64,000 nt of DNA from Pyropia haitanensis (taxonomy: Eukaryota > Rhodophyta > Bangiophyceae > Bangiales > Bangiaceae). The position numbers were made by a program, and so were the translations under genes. Location: NCBI GenBank assembly GCA_008729055.1, contig SDUX01000002.1, forward strand, positions 5,421,874 through 5,485,873, read 5' to 3'. Of the stretch, positions 31,768 to 42,521 are shown one piece after another (the stretch's first letter is position 1; each line of letters begins with the position of its first letter). The notes under the pieces are model-generated. The model ran no database searches and was not told the origin of the DNA. It saw only the letters and a list, made by a program, of their open reading frames with translations.

Positions 31768-33723
31768 CTACGATAGAACCCGCAGAGGCGCCTCGGCAAG
31801 CCAAACTGAAGCAGCGGCAAAAGAGGCCACAAAGAAACACGAGCAACCGCCACCAGCCGTTCAGTGTTGAGTGGCCAGGCAGCCTCAGTCAAAAACCGAC
31901 CACACAAACACACACGCCACAAAAGCAGCATAGAGACAGGCATCACACGAATGAGTATCAGGTGAACACCAGCGAGCGTAACTGACACGGCCAAGCGTCG
32001 AGCATGCGTCCGCGCCCACCTCCCCCGGCGACAGACACAGCCACCCATTCCACGCCAATACCAGTGCCCGCCGGCCTGCCATGAGACGGGCGGTCGGCGG
32101 ACAACGTGGCACCCCTCTCGCTGGAAAGCGTCCGAACGTACGCTTGTGGGTGAGAGAAAAGAGCGCCTCCGACACCGACACCTTGTACGGCGTCGGGTTG
32201 AGGCTGCGGGTATGTTCTGCCGGCAGCGCCCACACCTGCTTGGCCACCCGCTCGCGGACCACCTCGAGGTTCGGGCGGACCCCCGGCGAGGGTGGCTCCC
32301 CCGCCCGGTGATCCCCCGCCCACACCGTCGCGTACAGGCATTCGACGCGGGCCGGCCGGACGAGGCAGCGGCGGCCCTCGACAAACGGGTGGCGACAAAG
32401 GACGGGCACATCCACCACGGGTGCCGCCTCACTGGCCAGCATCATGAGGTCCACCAGCGGGGTGCCCTCCGCCCCGTACAGCCGGTACGCGGTCTTTTCG
32501 CCGGGGATGGACAGCTTCGCCACGTCCTCGCTGAGCTTTACCTTGGGCACCCCCCCAAGGGATACGAGCTTAAAGACGCCACCCAACGCGGGCTGCGTCG
32601 CACACGTCACCAGGTGCGTGCCAATCCCATACCCGGTCAGCTCGTGGCCTTGCGACTGCAGGCTGTGAAGCGTCGTCTCGCTAATGTCGTTGCTCGCCAC
32701 AATCGGGACGCGAGCCAGCGCGCCATCCAGGTCCAGGGCGGCGTCCGCGTCCGTGAGCATCACCCGGGCGCGCTTGGACAAGAGAGCCAGGTCCCCCGAG
32801 TCGAGCCGGATGCCTCGGGGGATGTGCCCGACGGCGAGAAGCGCGGCGGCGACGCAAATAAAGTTGGGAACCCCGCTGGCAAGGGTATCGTACGTGTCAA
32901 CGAGGGCGAGAAAGGAGCGGGGGAAGGACTGGGCATACGAGACAAACGCCGCCAGTTCCCCATCCTTGGTGTGGTAGCCAAGCCGTTCCCGGATGGCAAG
33001 GACAGAGGACAGAAAGGGCACCGTCCCCGCCGTGCCGCCAGCCGTAGCCGGCGCAGCAATCGTGTCCACCTGGACATCCGACAGCGACGAGAAGCACTGG
33101 ACGTACGAGTGCGCGTGAGTGCCCACCGTCGGGATGCCATAGGCGCGCCCGGCAGCCACATTGCTCGTCCCGTCAAACCCGCCCATGTACGCATAGCGGG
33201 CGGCGGTCATGGCGCCGTCGGGGCCCTGTGCGCGGCGGAGGCCAAACTCCAACAGTGTGGCGCCGCGGCCCGCAGCCAGCCGGTGTCGAGCCGCGTTGGT
33301 CGCCACCAGCGACGCGTAGTTGACCAGGTTGAGGAGAGTCGACTCCAGCAGCTGGACAAACCCAAGAGGGCCCGAGATGGTCATCATGGGCACGTGCGGG
33401 AAAGCAATGGTGCCCTCTGGCAGAGCCCGGACGGTCAGGTCCGTTGGGCGGAGGGCGCGGAGCCAAGAAAAAAAGCCGGGCTGCGCGTCGGCCAGCACGT
33501 GGTCACGTAGGTACTCAACGTCTTCCGCTGTAAAAGCGTATTGGTCTAGGAACGAGAGCACATCCTCCAGCCCTGCAAAGACGCAGTACTCGCCGTTGAA
33601 GGGTGGGGAGCGGAAGAATAGGTCAAAAACGGCTGGCTGTGTATGGCGGCCGGCCTGCCAGTGCGTGTAGGACATCGTCAGCTGGTAAAGGTCGGTCAGC
33701 ATGGGACCCACAACGCTGCTCAT
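31768..33723 (-). CDS. NAPRT: nicotinate phosphoribosyltransferase
   Basis: Exons 33723-32142 and 31805-31768 give 539 aa. The enzyme makes nicotinate mononucleotide from nicotinate and PRPP in NAD salvage. The start MSSVVGPMLTDLYQLTMSY is the family's N-terminus. Other blocks: VFDLFFRSPPFNGEYCVFAG, LLESTLLNLVNYASLVATNA, EFGLRRAQGPDGA, GGFDGTSNV, GTHAHSY (H203, the likely phosphorylated His, and H205), GIRLDSGDLA, IVASNDISE, GIGTHLVTC and NPTPYKVSVSEALFSLTHK. The intron (32141-31806, GTACGT...TTCAG, 336 nt) joins in phase to LWLAEAPLRVLS-stop, recovering the LWxxEAP end found in plants. Without splicing the frame runs on to 31885 with a Cys/Val-rich tail lacking homology. Start at 33723 is the first ATG. 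Confidence 0.94.
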
Positions 33724-34276
33724 CACGCCGGTTCCCGCTGCAGCGTCAGCTGACCGCCCCGTCTGCAATACGTAGGCCTGCTTGGTAGCGAACTAAAGAA
33801 GAGCGGCAGGCTCCGGGCCACGTAGCTCGAGCTGTCTGGGCCATGCTCCCACAGGCGCGTCAAGAAACGGTGGCGCTGGTACAATATCGTGAAGGACCAC
33901 AGTGACCTAGTGACGCGGTACTTACACTGGTGACCTTGAAATTGGTATATAAGTTGGTGATGTTCTGTATATTTAATAACAAGTCGCGAGTGGTTGACCT
34001 GCCACCGTCGTCTTGGCAGCTCTGCCGCGACACGAGCGTTTGGCGTTTCGCATCTCGCGCTTGTCTTCGGCGCCCAACCGCGGCCGCCGAGCTGGAACCC
34101 TGTTCGCCGCCGCCAGTGTGCCGCGTCAACACTACCGTCTGGGTCTCTGGGACTCAACCTCCACGGGTGGACGTGCCACTCCCTCTCTCTTCTCCTGTTC
34201 CACGTGCTCAACCCCTGCCTTCTGCCACCAACTCTGCTGCTGGTTTCCGTGGCCTGCCTCGCCTTCGCTGCCCGCC
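33724..34276. promoter_or_regulatory. shared upstream region of divergent NAPRT and RsfS
   Basis: Unusually AT-rich for this window at 33890-34000. TATATAAG at 33946-33953 on the plus strand is a plausible TATA box for the rightward gene, about 325 bp before its start codon. A TATATTTAATAAC stretch follows at 33968-33980. The frame of the rightward gene remains open through 34013-34276 without homology, so this part is read as 5' UTR. Confidence 0.4.
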
Positions 34277-35296
34277 ATGGCTGCGGCCTTTACGCCGTCG
34301 TGGAGCGTCCCGCCAACACACTGCTGGCCAGGCGCGCTGCCCGCCGTTCCTTATCGGTCCGCCGGCCTGGCCAGGTGTCGAGCGGCCGCCCGTCGGCCAC
34401 TGCGGCTGACGCGGGCGGCCCTGCAGGTGTCGGCGGCGGCGGGGCAGCCGGGCGCTGCCGCCAGCGGCGGTGACGCCCGGCGGCCGGCGGCTGACGGCCC
34501 CGCCTGGGACGTGGACCTGGACGCGGCGTCTGCAGAGGACCGCCTGACCGACGCCCTGGCCGACGTGGAGGAGGAGTGGGGCGCCGGCTTTGACGGCGAC
34601 GATGACGACGGTGATGGCGTGCAGGAGCTGGTTGTGGACGTGGACGGCGAGGACTTCTCGCCTCTCCCCGCGCAGCAGCGCAAGAAGGCCGGGTCGGGCA
34701 AGCGCAACGCACAGCTCAAGCAGTGGAAGGAGGCGATGGCCACGAACAACCGCCGGGGTGCCGACTCCAACGCCCCCGGCGGCACTGCCGGCGCGTACGT
34801 CGTGGAGCCCATTGACGAGGACGAAATCACCCCCTTTGCCCGCACCGCCGTCCTGGCCGCTGACGAGCGCAAGGCCGTCGAGCCGGTCGCCATCCGCATT
34901 GCGGCGTTGACGTGCATGGCCAGCTACGTGGTCGTGTCGGCGGGGCGCAACGCGCCACAGATGCGGGCGATTGCCAACATGGTGCAGGAGCGGCTGGCCA
35001 AGGAGCACAGCCTCAAGCCGCGGCACGTGTCGGGGACGCCCGACTCGGGGTGGATTCTGTTGGACTATGGGGACCTGCTGGTCAACGTGTTCTCCGTGGA
35101 GAGCCGCCGCCACTATGACTTTGACAACTTCTGGGCGGCGGGCGAGCGGCTGGATCTGTCTGCGGAGCTGGCGCCGCTGGGCGGGGCGGGTGCCGCCGCC
35201 GTCGGCGCCGCCGCGGCAGGGGGGGGCACCGCCGCGGCGGGAGCGTCGGACAAGGGCGACGGCGGCGCGTCTCCGTTGGATGACTGGTTGGACTAG
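34277..35296 (+). CDS. ribosomal silencing factor RsfS / Iojap, plastid-type
   Basis: 339 aa from the ATG at 34277 (GCCGCC-ATGG-like context, CCCGCCATGG). The N-terminus is Ser/Ala/Arg-rich (MAAAFTPSWSVPPTHCW...), a likely chloroplast transit peptide. An acidic linker follows (GDDDDGDGVQELVVDVDGED, about residues 110-135). The C-terminal RsfS domain (about residues 200-320) shows IAALTCMASYVVVSAGRNAP, QMRAIANMVQERLAKEH, GTPDSGWILLDYGDLLVNVF and HYDFDNFWAAGERLDL. RsfS binds L14 of the large ribosomal subunit and blocks subunit joining. The plant homologue Iojap is plastidic, so a plastid ribosome role is expected. The tail is Ala/Gly-rich. No introns are needed. Confidence 0.9.
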   Translation: MAAAFTPSWSVPPTHCWPGALPAVPYRSAGLARCRAAARRPLRLTRAALQVSAAAGQPGAAASGGDARRPAADGPAWDVDLDAASAEDRLTDALADVEEEWGAGFDGDDDDGDGVQELVVDVDGEDFSPLPAQQRKKAGSGKRNAQLKQWKEAMATNNRRGADSNAPGGTAGAYVVEPIDEDEITPFARTAVLAADERKAVEPVAIRIAALTCMASYVVVSAGRNAPQMRAIANMVQERLAKEHSLKPRHVSGTPDSGWILLDYGDLLVNVFSVESRRHYDFDNFWAAGERLDLSAELAPLGGAGAAAVGAAAAGGGTAAAGASDKGDGGASPLDDWLD

Positions 35297-36096
35297 GCAG
35301 TACACATTGCGGTGTGCGTCGGCGGCTGGTGCGGATGGGATAGGCGGAGCGTAGGGGGGATGGCTGCAGGGCGGAGATTGGGATGGCACGGCGGAGGATG
35401 GGGTGAAAAGGAGCACGATACGCGGTCGCCGTGTCCCGCGCCGACCCGTCGCGTCTGGTATTGGGGTGCCAGGGCACACCCGCAACGTGTAATCTTTTTT
35501 TTGGTCTATTTTTGCCTTGCTCCGCAGCAGGCACAATCGGTCAACTCCACGCCGCCATGTGCATCAGCACGGCCGCCAGTGCGTGCGGCGTTGGAACCAC
35601 CTACGGGCGCTTCAATGCCATGCGCCACCGCTCACGGCGCGTGCCCGTCTGCAGGCCGTGTGTACGTTCCTCCAGCCCGTTGGGCACGCCCACAGCAACG
35701 GCCCGTAGTCGGTCGCAGCCACGCCCACCACGATGCCAGTGTCGACTCCACTGCCGCTGCCACCACCACACCGCTGCGCAGCCAGCCCACCCATCCCAAA
35801 CCCACTCCGTCCCACGCACACGGACACAAAAATATAAACGTCGTATACAGAGCGAGCAGGAGGGACCCGTCGTGCAGGGCACGTCAACAACCTCTGCCAG
35901 AAGGGGCGCGCCACAAGGCCCACCACGTTACAAAGGCAGGCAACAAAAGGGAAAAACGAGACAACAATGCAACACCGAAAGACAAAAAAGCAAACAGCAA
36001 AAGAGCAACTTGGCCGAATAAGGTACGCCCACACGCACACACACATAGACCGTAGAGGTTAAAGAGGACATAAAAAAGCAGAAAAGCGGGAACGTC
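35297..36096. other. intergenic between convergent genes
   Basis: Becomes A-rich on the plus strand at 35820-36080 (AAAATATAAACG, GACAAAAAAGCAAACAG), i.e. T-rich at the 3' end of the leftward gene. No coding signal. Confidence 0.45.
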
Positions 36097-37692
36097 TCAA
36101 GATGTTGCTGTGGGTAGCGGCGGGGGGGGTGGGGCAGGCGGTTGCTCCTCCAAACTTGGCCCCTGCCCCGCCGCCACGAGCGACGCCATATCCACGCCCT
36201 CCGCAGCAGCGTCCACGGGCGTGCCCGCCGCCACAGCCTCCACTGCCGCCGCCGTTGCCGATGCGGCGTCCGCGGCGGCCTGAGCGTCCGCCAGACCCGC
36301 CGCCAGCGCGTCCGCGTCATCTGCCTCGCCACCGCGCCGGGCGGCAGCCGTGGCCGCCGCCAGGTTGGCTGCCGCCTGCATCTCCATTTCCTTGGCGCGG
36401 GTCGTCGCGAGCTCGACCGACTCGAACCGGTCAATGAGCTCCCGAATGGCCGCCGCCGCCGCCGCCGCCGCCTTCTCCCGAGACTCGTCCGCGTCGTCGG
36501 TGTTGACGCCATCAGTGGGCATCCTCGGCAGCTCCTCCCGAATGGGCGGTCCCGACACGGTACTCGTCGAGCCCCCCACGCCGTCCTCTCCACCTGGCTG
36601 ACCAGCAGGCGAGACGGAAGACGAAGAGGGCACCGGCGCCCCAGGCAACCGTTTTCTGGCCGCCATGCCACCACCCGCGGCCGCCGCGTCAATGGCCGCA
36701 TCCTCCTCCAGGCGCCGGGTGTGCTCGCGACGATCAAACTCGGCAGCCAAGTCGGTGACCCTCCGAGGCGGGGCGTCACCGTCGCCACCGTTGCCACCGT
36801 CGGCTCCTCCGTCGCCAGCGCCGCCGTCAGAGGTGGACTTGCTAGTGCCAGGCGCCGCGTCATCAGCGCCATCCAGGTCGTTGAGGCCGGCGCCTTCGCG
36901 GGCCACATCCAGGTCGATATCGCCGCTGGAGCCAGCCGTCCCCGACGCCAATTCCCGCCGCTCCCCGCCAAAGGCGTCCACGTCTGCCGCCGTCGACGCC
37001 CACCGCTGTGGCATGGAACCGTCCTCGTTCTCTCCGACGCCAAGGGAGCCCCGCCCCGCCGCCCCTGCCGGTGTGCCCGCGCCAATGCCGCTGTTGCGGC
37101 TGCCATTGCCAGAACCGCCTACCCGGCCAGGCGAGCCACCCAGGCCTGTCCCGTTGCGTCGCCGGCCCGCAACAGACGCGACGCGACGACCAAGACCGGC
37201 CAAAGAACTGTTGCGGAAAGAGCCCTTTTGAGAGGGGGTCTCGTCGTTGCTGTCAACGCTCGGCGGGCCGATGCTTAACCGTCCCCGGCGGACGCCGCCG
37301 CCGTCTATAGTCGGGGATGGGAGGATGCGGGTGCTCATCCGCTGCAAGACAGTCTTGCCCTTGACCAGCCGCGATCGGGATGAGACAGACCGCCCGTTCA
37401 ACGGCGACGTCACATCCGCAATGCCGGTGCCCAGAGGCGGACACTTGGGGTCGCCTTTGGAGCCCCCCATTCCCCCTCCCACGCTCTCGCCGTCCTCGGT
37501 GACGGCAGAGCCCGCGCTCGCGCTGCCAGCCCCACCAGTCGACTCCGAAGCTCGAGACCCGCTCGCCAAGCCACGCGGTGTCGACGGGGGCGTCCCTGAA
37601 GACAGGCCGGCGGCCGGCGGTGGCCCGATGAGTAAAGGAGATGGCCTGCCTCCGCGTGGGGTGCGGACCACGGCCGCTAGCCGACGCTGCAT
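36097..37692 (-). CDS. unrecognised Ser/Gly/Ala-rich protein with C-terminal coiled coil
   Basis: 531 aa from the first ATG at 37692 (MQRRLAAVVRTPRGG). I do not recognise a family. The N-terminal half is Ser/Gly/Arg-rich with possible phosphosites (QKGSFRNSSLAGLGRRVASV, STRILPSPTIDGGG). The middle is acidic. Around residues 300-330 lies DLAAEFDRREHTRRLEEDAA. The last 130 residues are helical and Ala/Glu-rich (IRELIDRFESVELATTRAKE, then repeats of ADA/AAA), a likely coiled coil. It ends in Pro-rich sequence. Amino-acid use looks like a real, mostly disordered regulatory or scaffold protein rather than GC-bias noise. A splice acceptor (GTGCGCAG) sits just before the start, so an upstream exon is possible. 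Confidence 0.5.
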   Translation of the reverse strand: MQRRLAAVVRTPRGGRPSPLLIGPPPAAGLSSGTPPSTPRGLASGSRASESTGGAGSASAGSAVTEDGESVGGGMGGSKGDPKCPPLGTGIADVTSPLNGRSVSSRSRLVKGKTVLQRMSTRILPSPTIDGGGVRRGRLSIGPPSVDSNDETPSQKGSFRNSSLAGLGRRVASVAGRRRNGTGLGGSPGRVGGSGNGSRNSGIGAGTPAGAAGRGSLGVGENEDGSMPQRWASTAADVDAFGGERRELASGTAGSSGDIDLDVAREGAGLNDLDGADDAAPGTSKSTSDGGAGDGGADGGNGGDGDAPPRRVTDLAAEFDRREHTRRLEEDAAIDAAAAGGGMAARKRLPGAPVPSSSSVSPAGQPGGEDGVGGSTSTVSGPPIREELPRMPTDGVNTDDADESREKAAAAAAAAIRELIDRFESVELATTRAKEMEMQAAANLAAATAAARRGGEADDADALAAGLADAQAAADAASATAAAVEAVAAGTPVDAAAEGVDMASLVAAGQGPSLEEQPPAPPPPPLPTATS

Positions 37693-39675
37693 CAATCTGC
37701 CTGCGCACGGACAACGACACGGCGGGATGGTTGCGCGCAGCACCAAGACCGCCGAGGCAGAGCAAAAGAGTAACCCACGTGGGGGAAAAGGCCCTCCCTC
37801 CCACGAGTGTCTACCAAGACGTCCCGTGCTCAAGTCGGACAGCAAACAATGACCGAGCGGCGCCGCCGCAAGAGGGAAACACGGCGCGCGTGCACCACCA
37901 CAGCCGCCACACCCAAGTCCTGCGTCGATGGGTGACGCGTTCGGGCAATGTCGACAGCCGCTTGCACCGGTGCGATCCCGGCCGCTACGCCGCCAGAGAA
38001 GTCAACAGGGCGAGGAGGAGAGAGGGAAATGGATAGGGTACCGGCAAGAGAGAGGGAGTGAAGGCGGGCACAGTGGCAGCGCGGCGGCGGATGAGGTGGA
38101 GTAGCCACTCTGTGTCGCACGATGTGGCTCGTGGCCGTTGCGAGCGAGCAAACAAAGGCACGCTCCACGTAGCACAGCTGCAGAGAGAGATGAAACAGTG
38201 GGGCTGTTCCGTGCGGTGCTCGTCAGGGGGGCCAATCGCTCCGCAACAGGGGTGGTGTGGCCACATCTGCCACGTCCTGGGCTGCCAGAGACGTGGTCAC
38301 GCCCAAACGCACGCACACGACGGCGGCAGGGGGGAAGGCGGACCAGGGAGCTGGGCAGTCCCACCCTCCCGCAGGGGACCCCGTTCCGGCCGGCTCTCTC
38401 CCGCCGCCCCTCTCCCTTCACTTTTCCACGCTGCGCTGCGGCCCAGCAGCTGCCACCCACATGAGGCGCCGCCGCTCAAGTCACCCGCCTCGTGACAGCA
38501 CCGGGGATGCCTCAACGGGCTATTCGCGGACCCGCCCAGCCCAACAGCCGCCCGTGTCACGCTCTGGGCGGCGAGGGCGTCGCCCACGTGCGCCCACCGG
38601 CGGCAGGCGCGCCTGCCCGTGTCTCCCGTCGCCGCCCGAGATGCGACACAGCAGGTGCAGGGGGCGACCTTCCATGCAGGCAGACCTGCACAGGGGCGCA
38701 CAGAGCAAGTGGCGCAGAGGGCAAAAGAAAAAGGAAGCGTGGGTGGGGGAAGAAAAGAGAAAACGAGAGGACCATGCACTTACACCCGCGCCAACGTGGG
38801 ACACCAGAGAGCACCGGTGCCCAGTGCGGTGACGCATAGCACCATCGTCAGGGGTCTGACGGTCCCCGACCGAGAGGCGCCGCCGGGACGGAGACAGCAG
38901 GCCCACGACGGGGACCGTAGAGGCTGCCCGCCACCGCACCCACGCCAACGGCGGCAACCTGGCCGGGAGCACAAGGGGCCCCCGTGAAGGGCGGCATTAT
39001 TACCGACGGACAGGAAATGCAGCACCATGGGACGACAGACTGAAGGGAACTGGCGCGACGCCGCCGGGGGGGGACCAAGAACGTCAGCGAGGTGAAGGAA
39101 CGTGGTTTACGACACGTGGTGAGCATCACCAATACAATAGAGTTGAGCCCGCACCTGTTGTGACAATTACTTGTTGCATTGCATCCACACCAATTTATCC
39201 GTACGATTACGCAAGTGACCTCCCTGTGAAGGCACGTCTCACCGCCTCGGAGTGAACGTTGCGGCATGCAACGCGAGCAATGGTGTCCTGCACAACGACG
39301 GGAAGGTGGTGTCCTTCTCTCTTGAGAACGAAAGAGCATGATCTCTCTGTAACCTGACCAGCTGGAACAGCCCAGTCCCGTCAGAGTTGATCGAGAACGG
39401 CAGTTCGAGCGTCGTCTTGCCCGTGAGGTCCGACGCGAAGCCCACGGAGATATCAGAACCCAAGAGAAATTGCCTGTCGCAGCCTGTCGCCGACTCGAAC
39501 CACCGCAATCGTCACCACACCCACGATGGGCAAGCACTCTGAAGCTGCAGGAACAGCCTTAGAAGAACAAGAGACAAGAACGCAAACAATGAAAAACACA
39601 TACAGTCGTTGACCATCACGGCCAACATTGGTGGGCGCGAGATGACACCGACGAATCACTACAACACCGCTCACA
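37693..39675. other. ~2-kb region without a recognised gene
   Basis: Only short frames. The segment 39000-39600 is less GC-rich than its surroundings. On its minus strand one stretch (39508-39239) reads as protein-like sequence (RWFESATGCDRQFLLG, GKTTLELPFSINSDGTG) without a recognised family. It could be a gene or element remnant. Nothing else identified. Confidence 0.35.
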
Positions 39676-40975
39676 AATCCAGCTCCGTACGGCTGCCTGC
39701 GTACCCGCCCCTCGGATCCCCACCGACCACCACCCTGTGCTCTGGCAGCTCCCACCCCGCTCGTCTTCTCCAACCCCCAGCCCTGCACAGCACATCCCCA
39801 TCCCCCCTCCGAACCACCACACGGCCCGTCCCAACGCGTCACAAATAGAGCATGTCCCCATACACCCCGACTCCCCTATCGCCACCATCAGCGACGCCAC
39901 CATGGCCGCCACTCTCCTCACGTCCCCAACCTGTTGCGCATCACACGGCTTGCCGCGCGTCGCTTAGAAGTTCCACCACGGTGCCTCGCCCGTCCGGAAG
40001 TCCTCCTCCTTCCAGCTGCTCAGCAGAACGTTCCCGTCCCCATCCACATTCACGTGCTCCAGTGCGAGGCTCAGCGGCGCCGGCCCCCGGATCACCTTCC
40101 CGTTCTTGTCGTACTGCGACCCGTGGCACGGGCACTTGTACTTGTTCTCCGCCGGCACCCACGGCACCACGCACCCCAGATGCGTGCACACAGCGTTGAT
40201 CGCAAACGGCGCCACCTTCTTATCCTCCACAATCAGCCACGTCGCCTCCGCCTGCAGGCCCAGCACCAGCTCCCGCGAGTCGGTCGGGTGCGCCGCCAGC
40301 CACGAAGACTCCTTGATGGAGTTGCCCGCCGCGTCCTTGGCCACAATACCGCCCCCAGCCGCGCCCCCAGACTGCGGCAGGAAAAAGTAGGCATACGGAC
40401 CCAGCGCGCCCAGCGCTACCGACCCCGCCGCCCCCGTCAGCAGCAGGTTCATCAGGTTGCGCTTGTTCATGTCCGGCACCATCTCATCCGCAGCCGCCAT
40501 CCGCATCGGCGCGGCCGCCACCGTCGCGGGCCGCGCCGTCGGCGTCCGGCATGTCACGGCCGTGCCCGACAGGGCACGCACGCCCACGGGGGTGGAAGCA
40601 GCAAAAGCGGCCATGGTGGGGAAGGGGAGGGAACACGTACACGATCCAGGCAAGCCTGTGGAGTGGTGAGGGATGGCTGCCAAAAAGGAGGAGGAGGGTG
40701 GAGGAATGGGGGAGAGTCAGGGGATGGGTGTGCGGAATGGACGGTGGAGAGGCAGATGGTGACGGCGGCGGGTGGGGCTGAACGGGTGGGCGCGACGTCG
40801 CTCAATGGGGGGGGGGGCACGCGAATGGGGTGTCAGGAGGCGGCGCATTGTGGAGCTGCGGCGACGGGACCTGGAACTACGATCGATTCGGGCGGGCATG
40901 GCCATAACGGGAGATACAGGCGGTTCAAAGTCTGGCACCGTGTGGGCGGCACACACCCTCGTCTTGGGTGGGGTA
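39676..40975. repeat. left arm of perfect 1.3-kb inverted repeat (petC)
   Basis: Identical in inverse orientation to 41222-42521 (every pair of positions sums to 82197). Identity holds through an 11-nt G/C homopolymer (40807-40817 versus 41380-41390). The left edge is sharp in the sequence GGAGCTGGATT and the inner edge in GGTGGGGTA. Confidence 0.95.
39964..40614 (-). CDS. petC: cytochrome b6f Rieske iron-sulfur protein, copy 1
   Basis: 216 aa, start ATG at 40614 in CCACC-ATGG context. It carries the high-potential 2Fe-2S cluster of the plastid cytochrome b6f complex. A transit peptide ([17 protein letters not shown]...) is followed by a single thylakoid transmembrane helix ([20 protein letters not shown]). 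The soluble domain has CTHLGC (C143, H145; C148) and CPCHGS (C161, H164; C163): four cluster ligands plus a C148-C163 disulfide, all present. The 3' end has the usual [15 protein letters not shown] C-terminus. The frame also stays open 23 codons upstream, but the downstream ATG has the better context. Identical over the whole protein, its flanks and its promoter to copy 2. Starts are 968 bp apart, head to head. Confidence 0.97.
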   Translation of the reverse strand: MAAFAASTPVGVRALSGTAVTCRTPTARPATVAAAPMRMAAADEMVPDMNKRNLMNLLLTGAAGSVALGALGPYAYFFLPQSGGAAGGGIVAKDAAGNSIKESSWLAAHPTDSRELVLGLQAEATWLIVEDKKVAPFAINAVCTHLGCVVPWVPAENKYKCPCHGSQYDKNGKVIRGPAPLSLALEHVNVDGDGNVLLSSWKEEDFRTGEAPWWNF

Positions 40976-41221
40976 TCGCACGAGCTCAGTCGTGGCCCCG
41001 ACGGCGACTCGGAAGCGATCTCCCGCCACTGTGTGGCCATTGGATTGCGAGAGGCCGACTGCGCCGGAGACCAGCAAGACGATCATGACGAGCGCGCTTA
41101 GTCAACTTCAGCCACGTTGTGTTCTGAAAACATGAAATGCTGGGCACGATCACGGCGCTCCATGGCCATTCATTCGTCACCCTGCATCGATTGACAAGAA
41201 CCGCTCAATGGAAGCCCGCCG
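40976..41221. other. 246-bp spacer at the centre of the petC inverted repeat
   Basis: Unique sequence between the two arms. It shows no self-complementarity of its own and no gene. Both petC promoters lie mainly inside the repeated arms, so the two copies share identical proximal upstream sequence. Confidence 0.7.
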
Positions 41222-42521
41222 TACCCCACCCAAGACGAGGGTGTGTGCCGCCCACACGGTGCCAGACTTTGAACCGCCTGTATCTCCCGTTATGGCCATG
41301 CCCGCCCGAATCGATCGTAGTTCCAGGTCCCGTCGCCGCAGCTCCACAATGCGCCGCCTCCTGACACCCCATTCGCGTGCCCCCCCCCCCATTGAGCGAC
41401 GTCGCGCCCACCCGTTCAGCCCCACCCGCCGCCGTCACCATCTGCCTCTCCACCGTCCATTCCGCACACCCATCCCCTGACTCTCCCCCATTCCTCCACC
41501 CTCCTCCTCCTTTTTGGCAGCCATCCCTCACCACTCCACAGGCTTGCCTGGATCGTGTACGTGTTCCCTCCCCTTCCCCACCATGGCCGCTTTTGCTGCT
41601 TCCACCCCCGTGGGCGTGCGTGCCCTGTCGGGCACGGCCGTGACATGCCGGACGCCGACGGCGCGGCCCGCGACGGTGGCGGCCGCGCCGATGCGGATGG
41701 CGGCTGCGGATGAGATGGTGCCGGACATGAACAAGCGCAACCTGATGAACCTGCTGCTGACGGGGGCGGCGGGGTCGGTAGCGCTGGGCGCGCTGGGTCC
41801 GTATGCCTACTTTTTCCTACCGCAGTCTGGGGGCGCGGCTGGGGGCGGTATTGTGGCCAAGGACGCGGCGGGCAACTCCATCAAGGAGTCTTCGTGGCTG
41901 GCGGCGCACCCGACCGACTCGCGGGAGCTGGTGCTGGGCCTGCAGGCGGAGGCGACGTGGCTGATTGTGGAGGATAAGAAGGTGGCGCCGTTTGCGATCA
42001 ACGCTGTGTGCACGCATCTGGGGTGCGTGGTGCCGTGGGTGCCGGCGGAGAACAAGTACAAGTGCCCGTGCCACGGGTCGCAGTACGACAAGAACGGGAA
42101 GGTGATCCGGGGGCCGGCGCCGCTGAGCCTCGCACTGGAGCACGTGAATGTGGATGGGGACGGGAACGTTCTGCTGAGCAGCTGGAAGGAGGAGGACTTC
42201 CGGACGGGCGAGGCACCGTGGTGGAACTTCTAAGCGACGCGCGGCAAGCCGTGTGATGCGCAACAGGTTGGGGACGTGAGGAGAGTGGCGGCCATGGTGG
42301 CGTCGCTGATGGTGGCGATAGGGGAGTCGGGGTGTATGGGGACATGCTCTATTTGTGACGCGTTGGGACGGGCCGTGTGGTGGTTCGGAGGGGGGATGGG
42401 GATGTGCTGTGCAGGGCTGGGGGTTGGAGAAGACGAGCGGGGTGGGAGCTGCCAGAGCACAGGGTGGTGGTCGGTGGGGATCCGAGGGGCGGGTACGCAG
42501 GCAGCCGTACGGAGCTGGATT
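41222..42521. repeat. right arm of perfect 1.3-kb inverted repeat (petC)
   Basis: Inverse copy of 39676-40975. Just outside its edge (42522-42555) sequence similarity to the reverse complement of 39642-39675 continues at roughly 70%, against 100% inside. Confidence 0.95.
41583..42233 (+). CDS. petC: cytochrome b6f Rieske iron-sulfur protein, copy 2
   Basis: Mirror copy of the gene at 39964-40614, with the same 216-aa product and the same CTHLGC and CPCHGS cluster motifs, transit peptide and membrane helix. Upstream, 41484-41582 is pyrimidine-rich (CTCCACCCTCCTCCTCCTTT) and contains TTTTTGGCAG and CCACAG, so a short 5' UTR intron is possible but unproven. There are no substitutions between copies, so the sequence alone cannot tell whether both are expressed. 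Nuclear petC with a plastid transit peptide is expected in red algae, whose plastid genomes lack it. Confidence 0.97.
   Translation: MAAFAASTPVGVRALSGTAVTCRTPTARPATVAAAPMRMAAADEMVPDMNKRNLMNLLLTGAAGSVALGALGPYAYFFLPQSGGAAGGGIVAKDAAGNSIKESSWLAAHPTDSRELVLGLQAEATWLIVEDKKVAPFAINAVCTHLGCVVPWVPAENKYKCPCHGSQYDKNGKVIRGPAPLSLALEHVNVDGDGNVLLSSWKEEDFRTGEAPWWNF

Noticed and set aside
30270..31985. 571-codon plus-strand frame
   Set aside because: Begins beyond the hydrolase gene and overlaps NAPRT antisense; no domain, and composition is typical of GC-biased noise.
39485..39500. B-box-like GGTTCGAGTCGG on the minus strand
   Set aside because: No D arm, anticodon arm or acceptor stem can be built around it.
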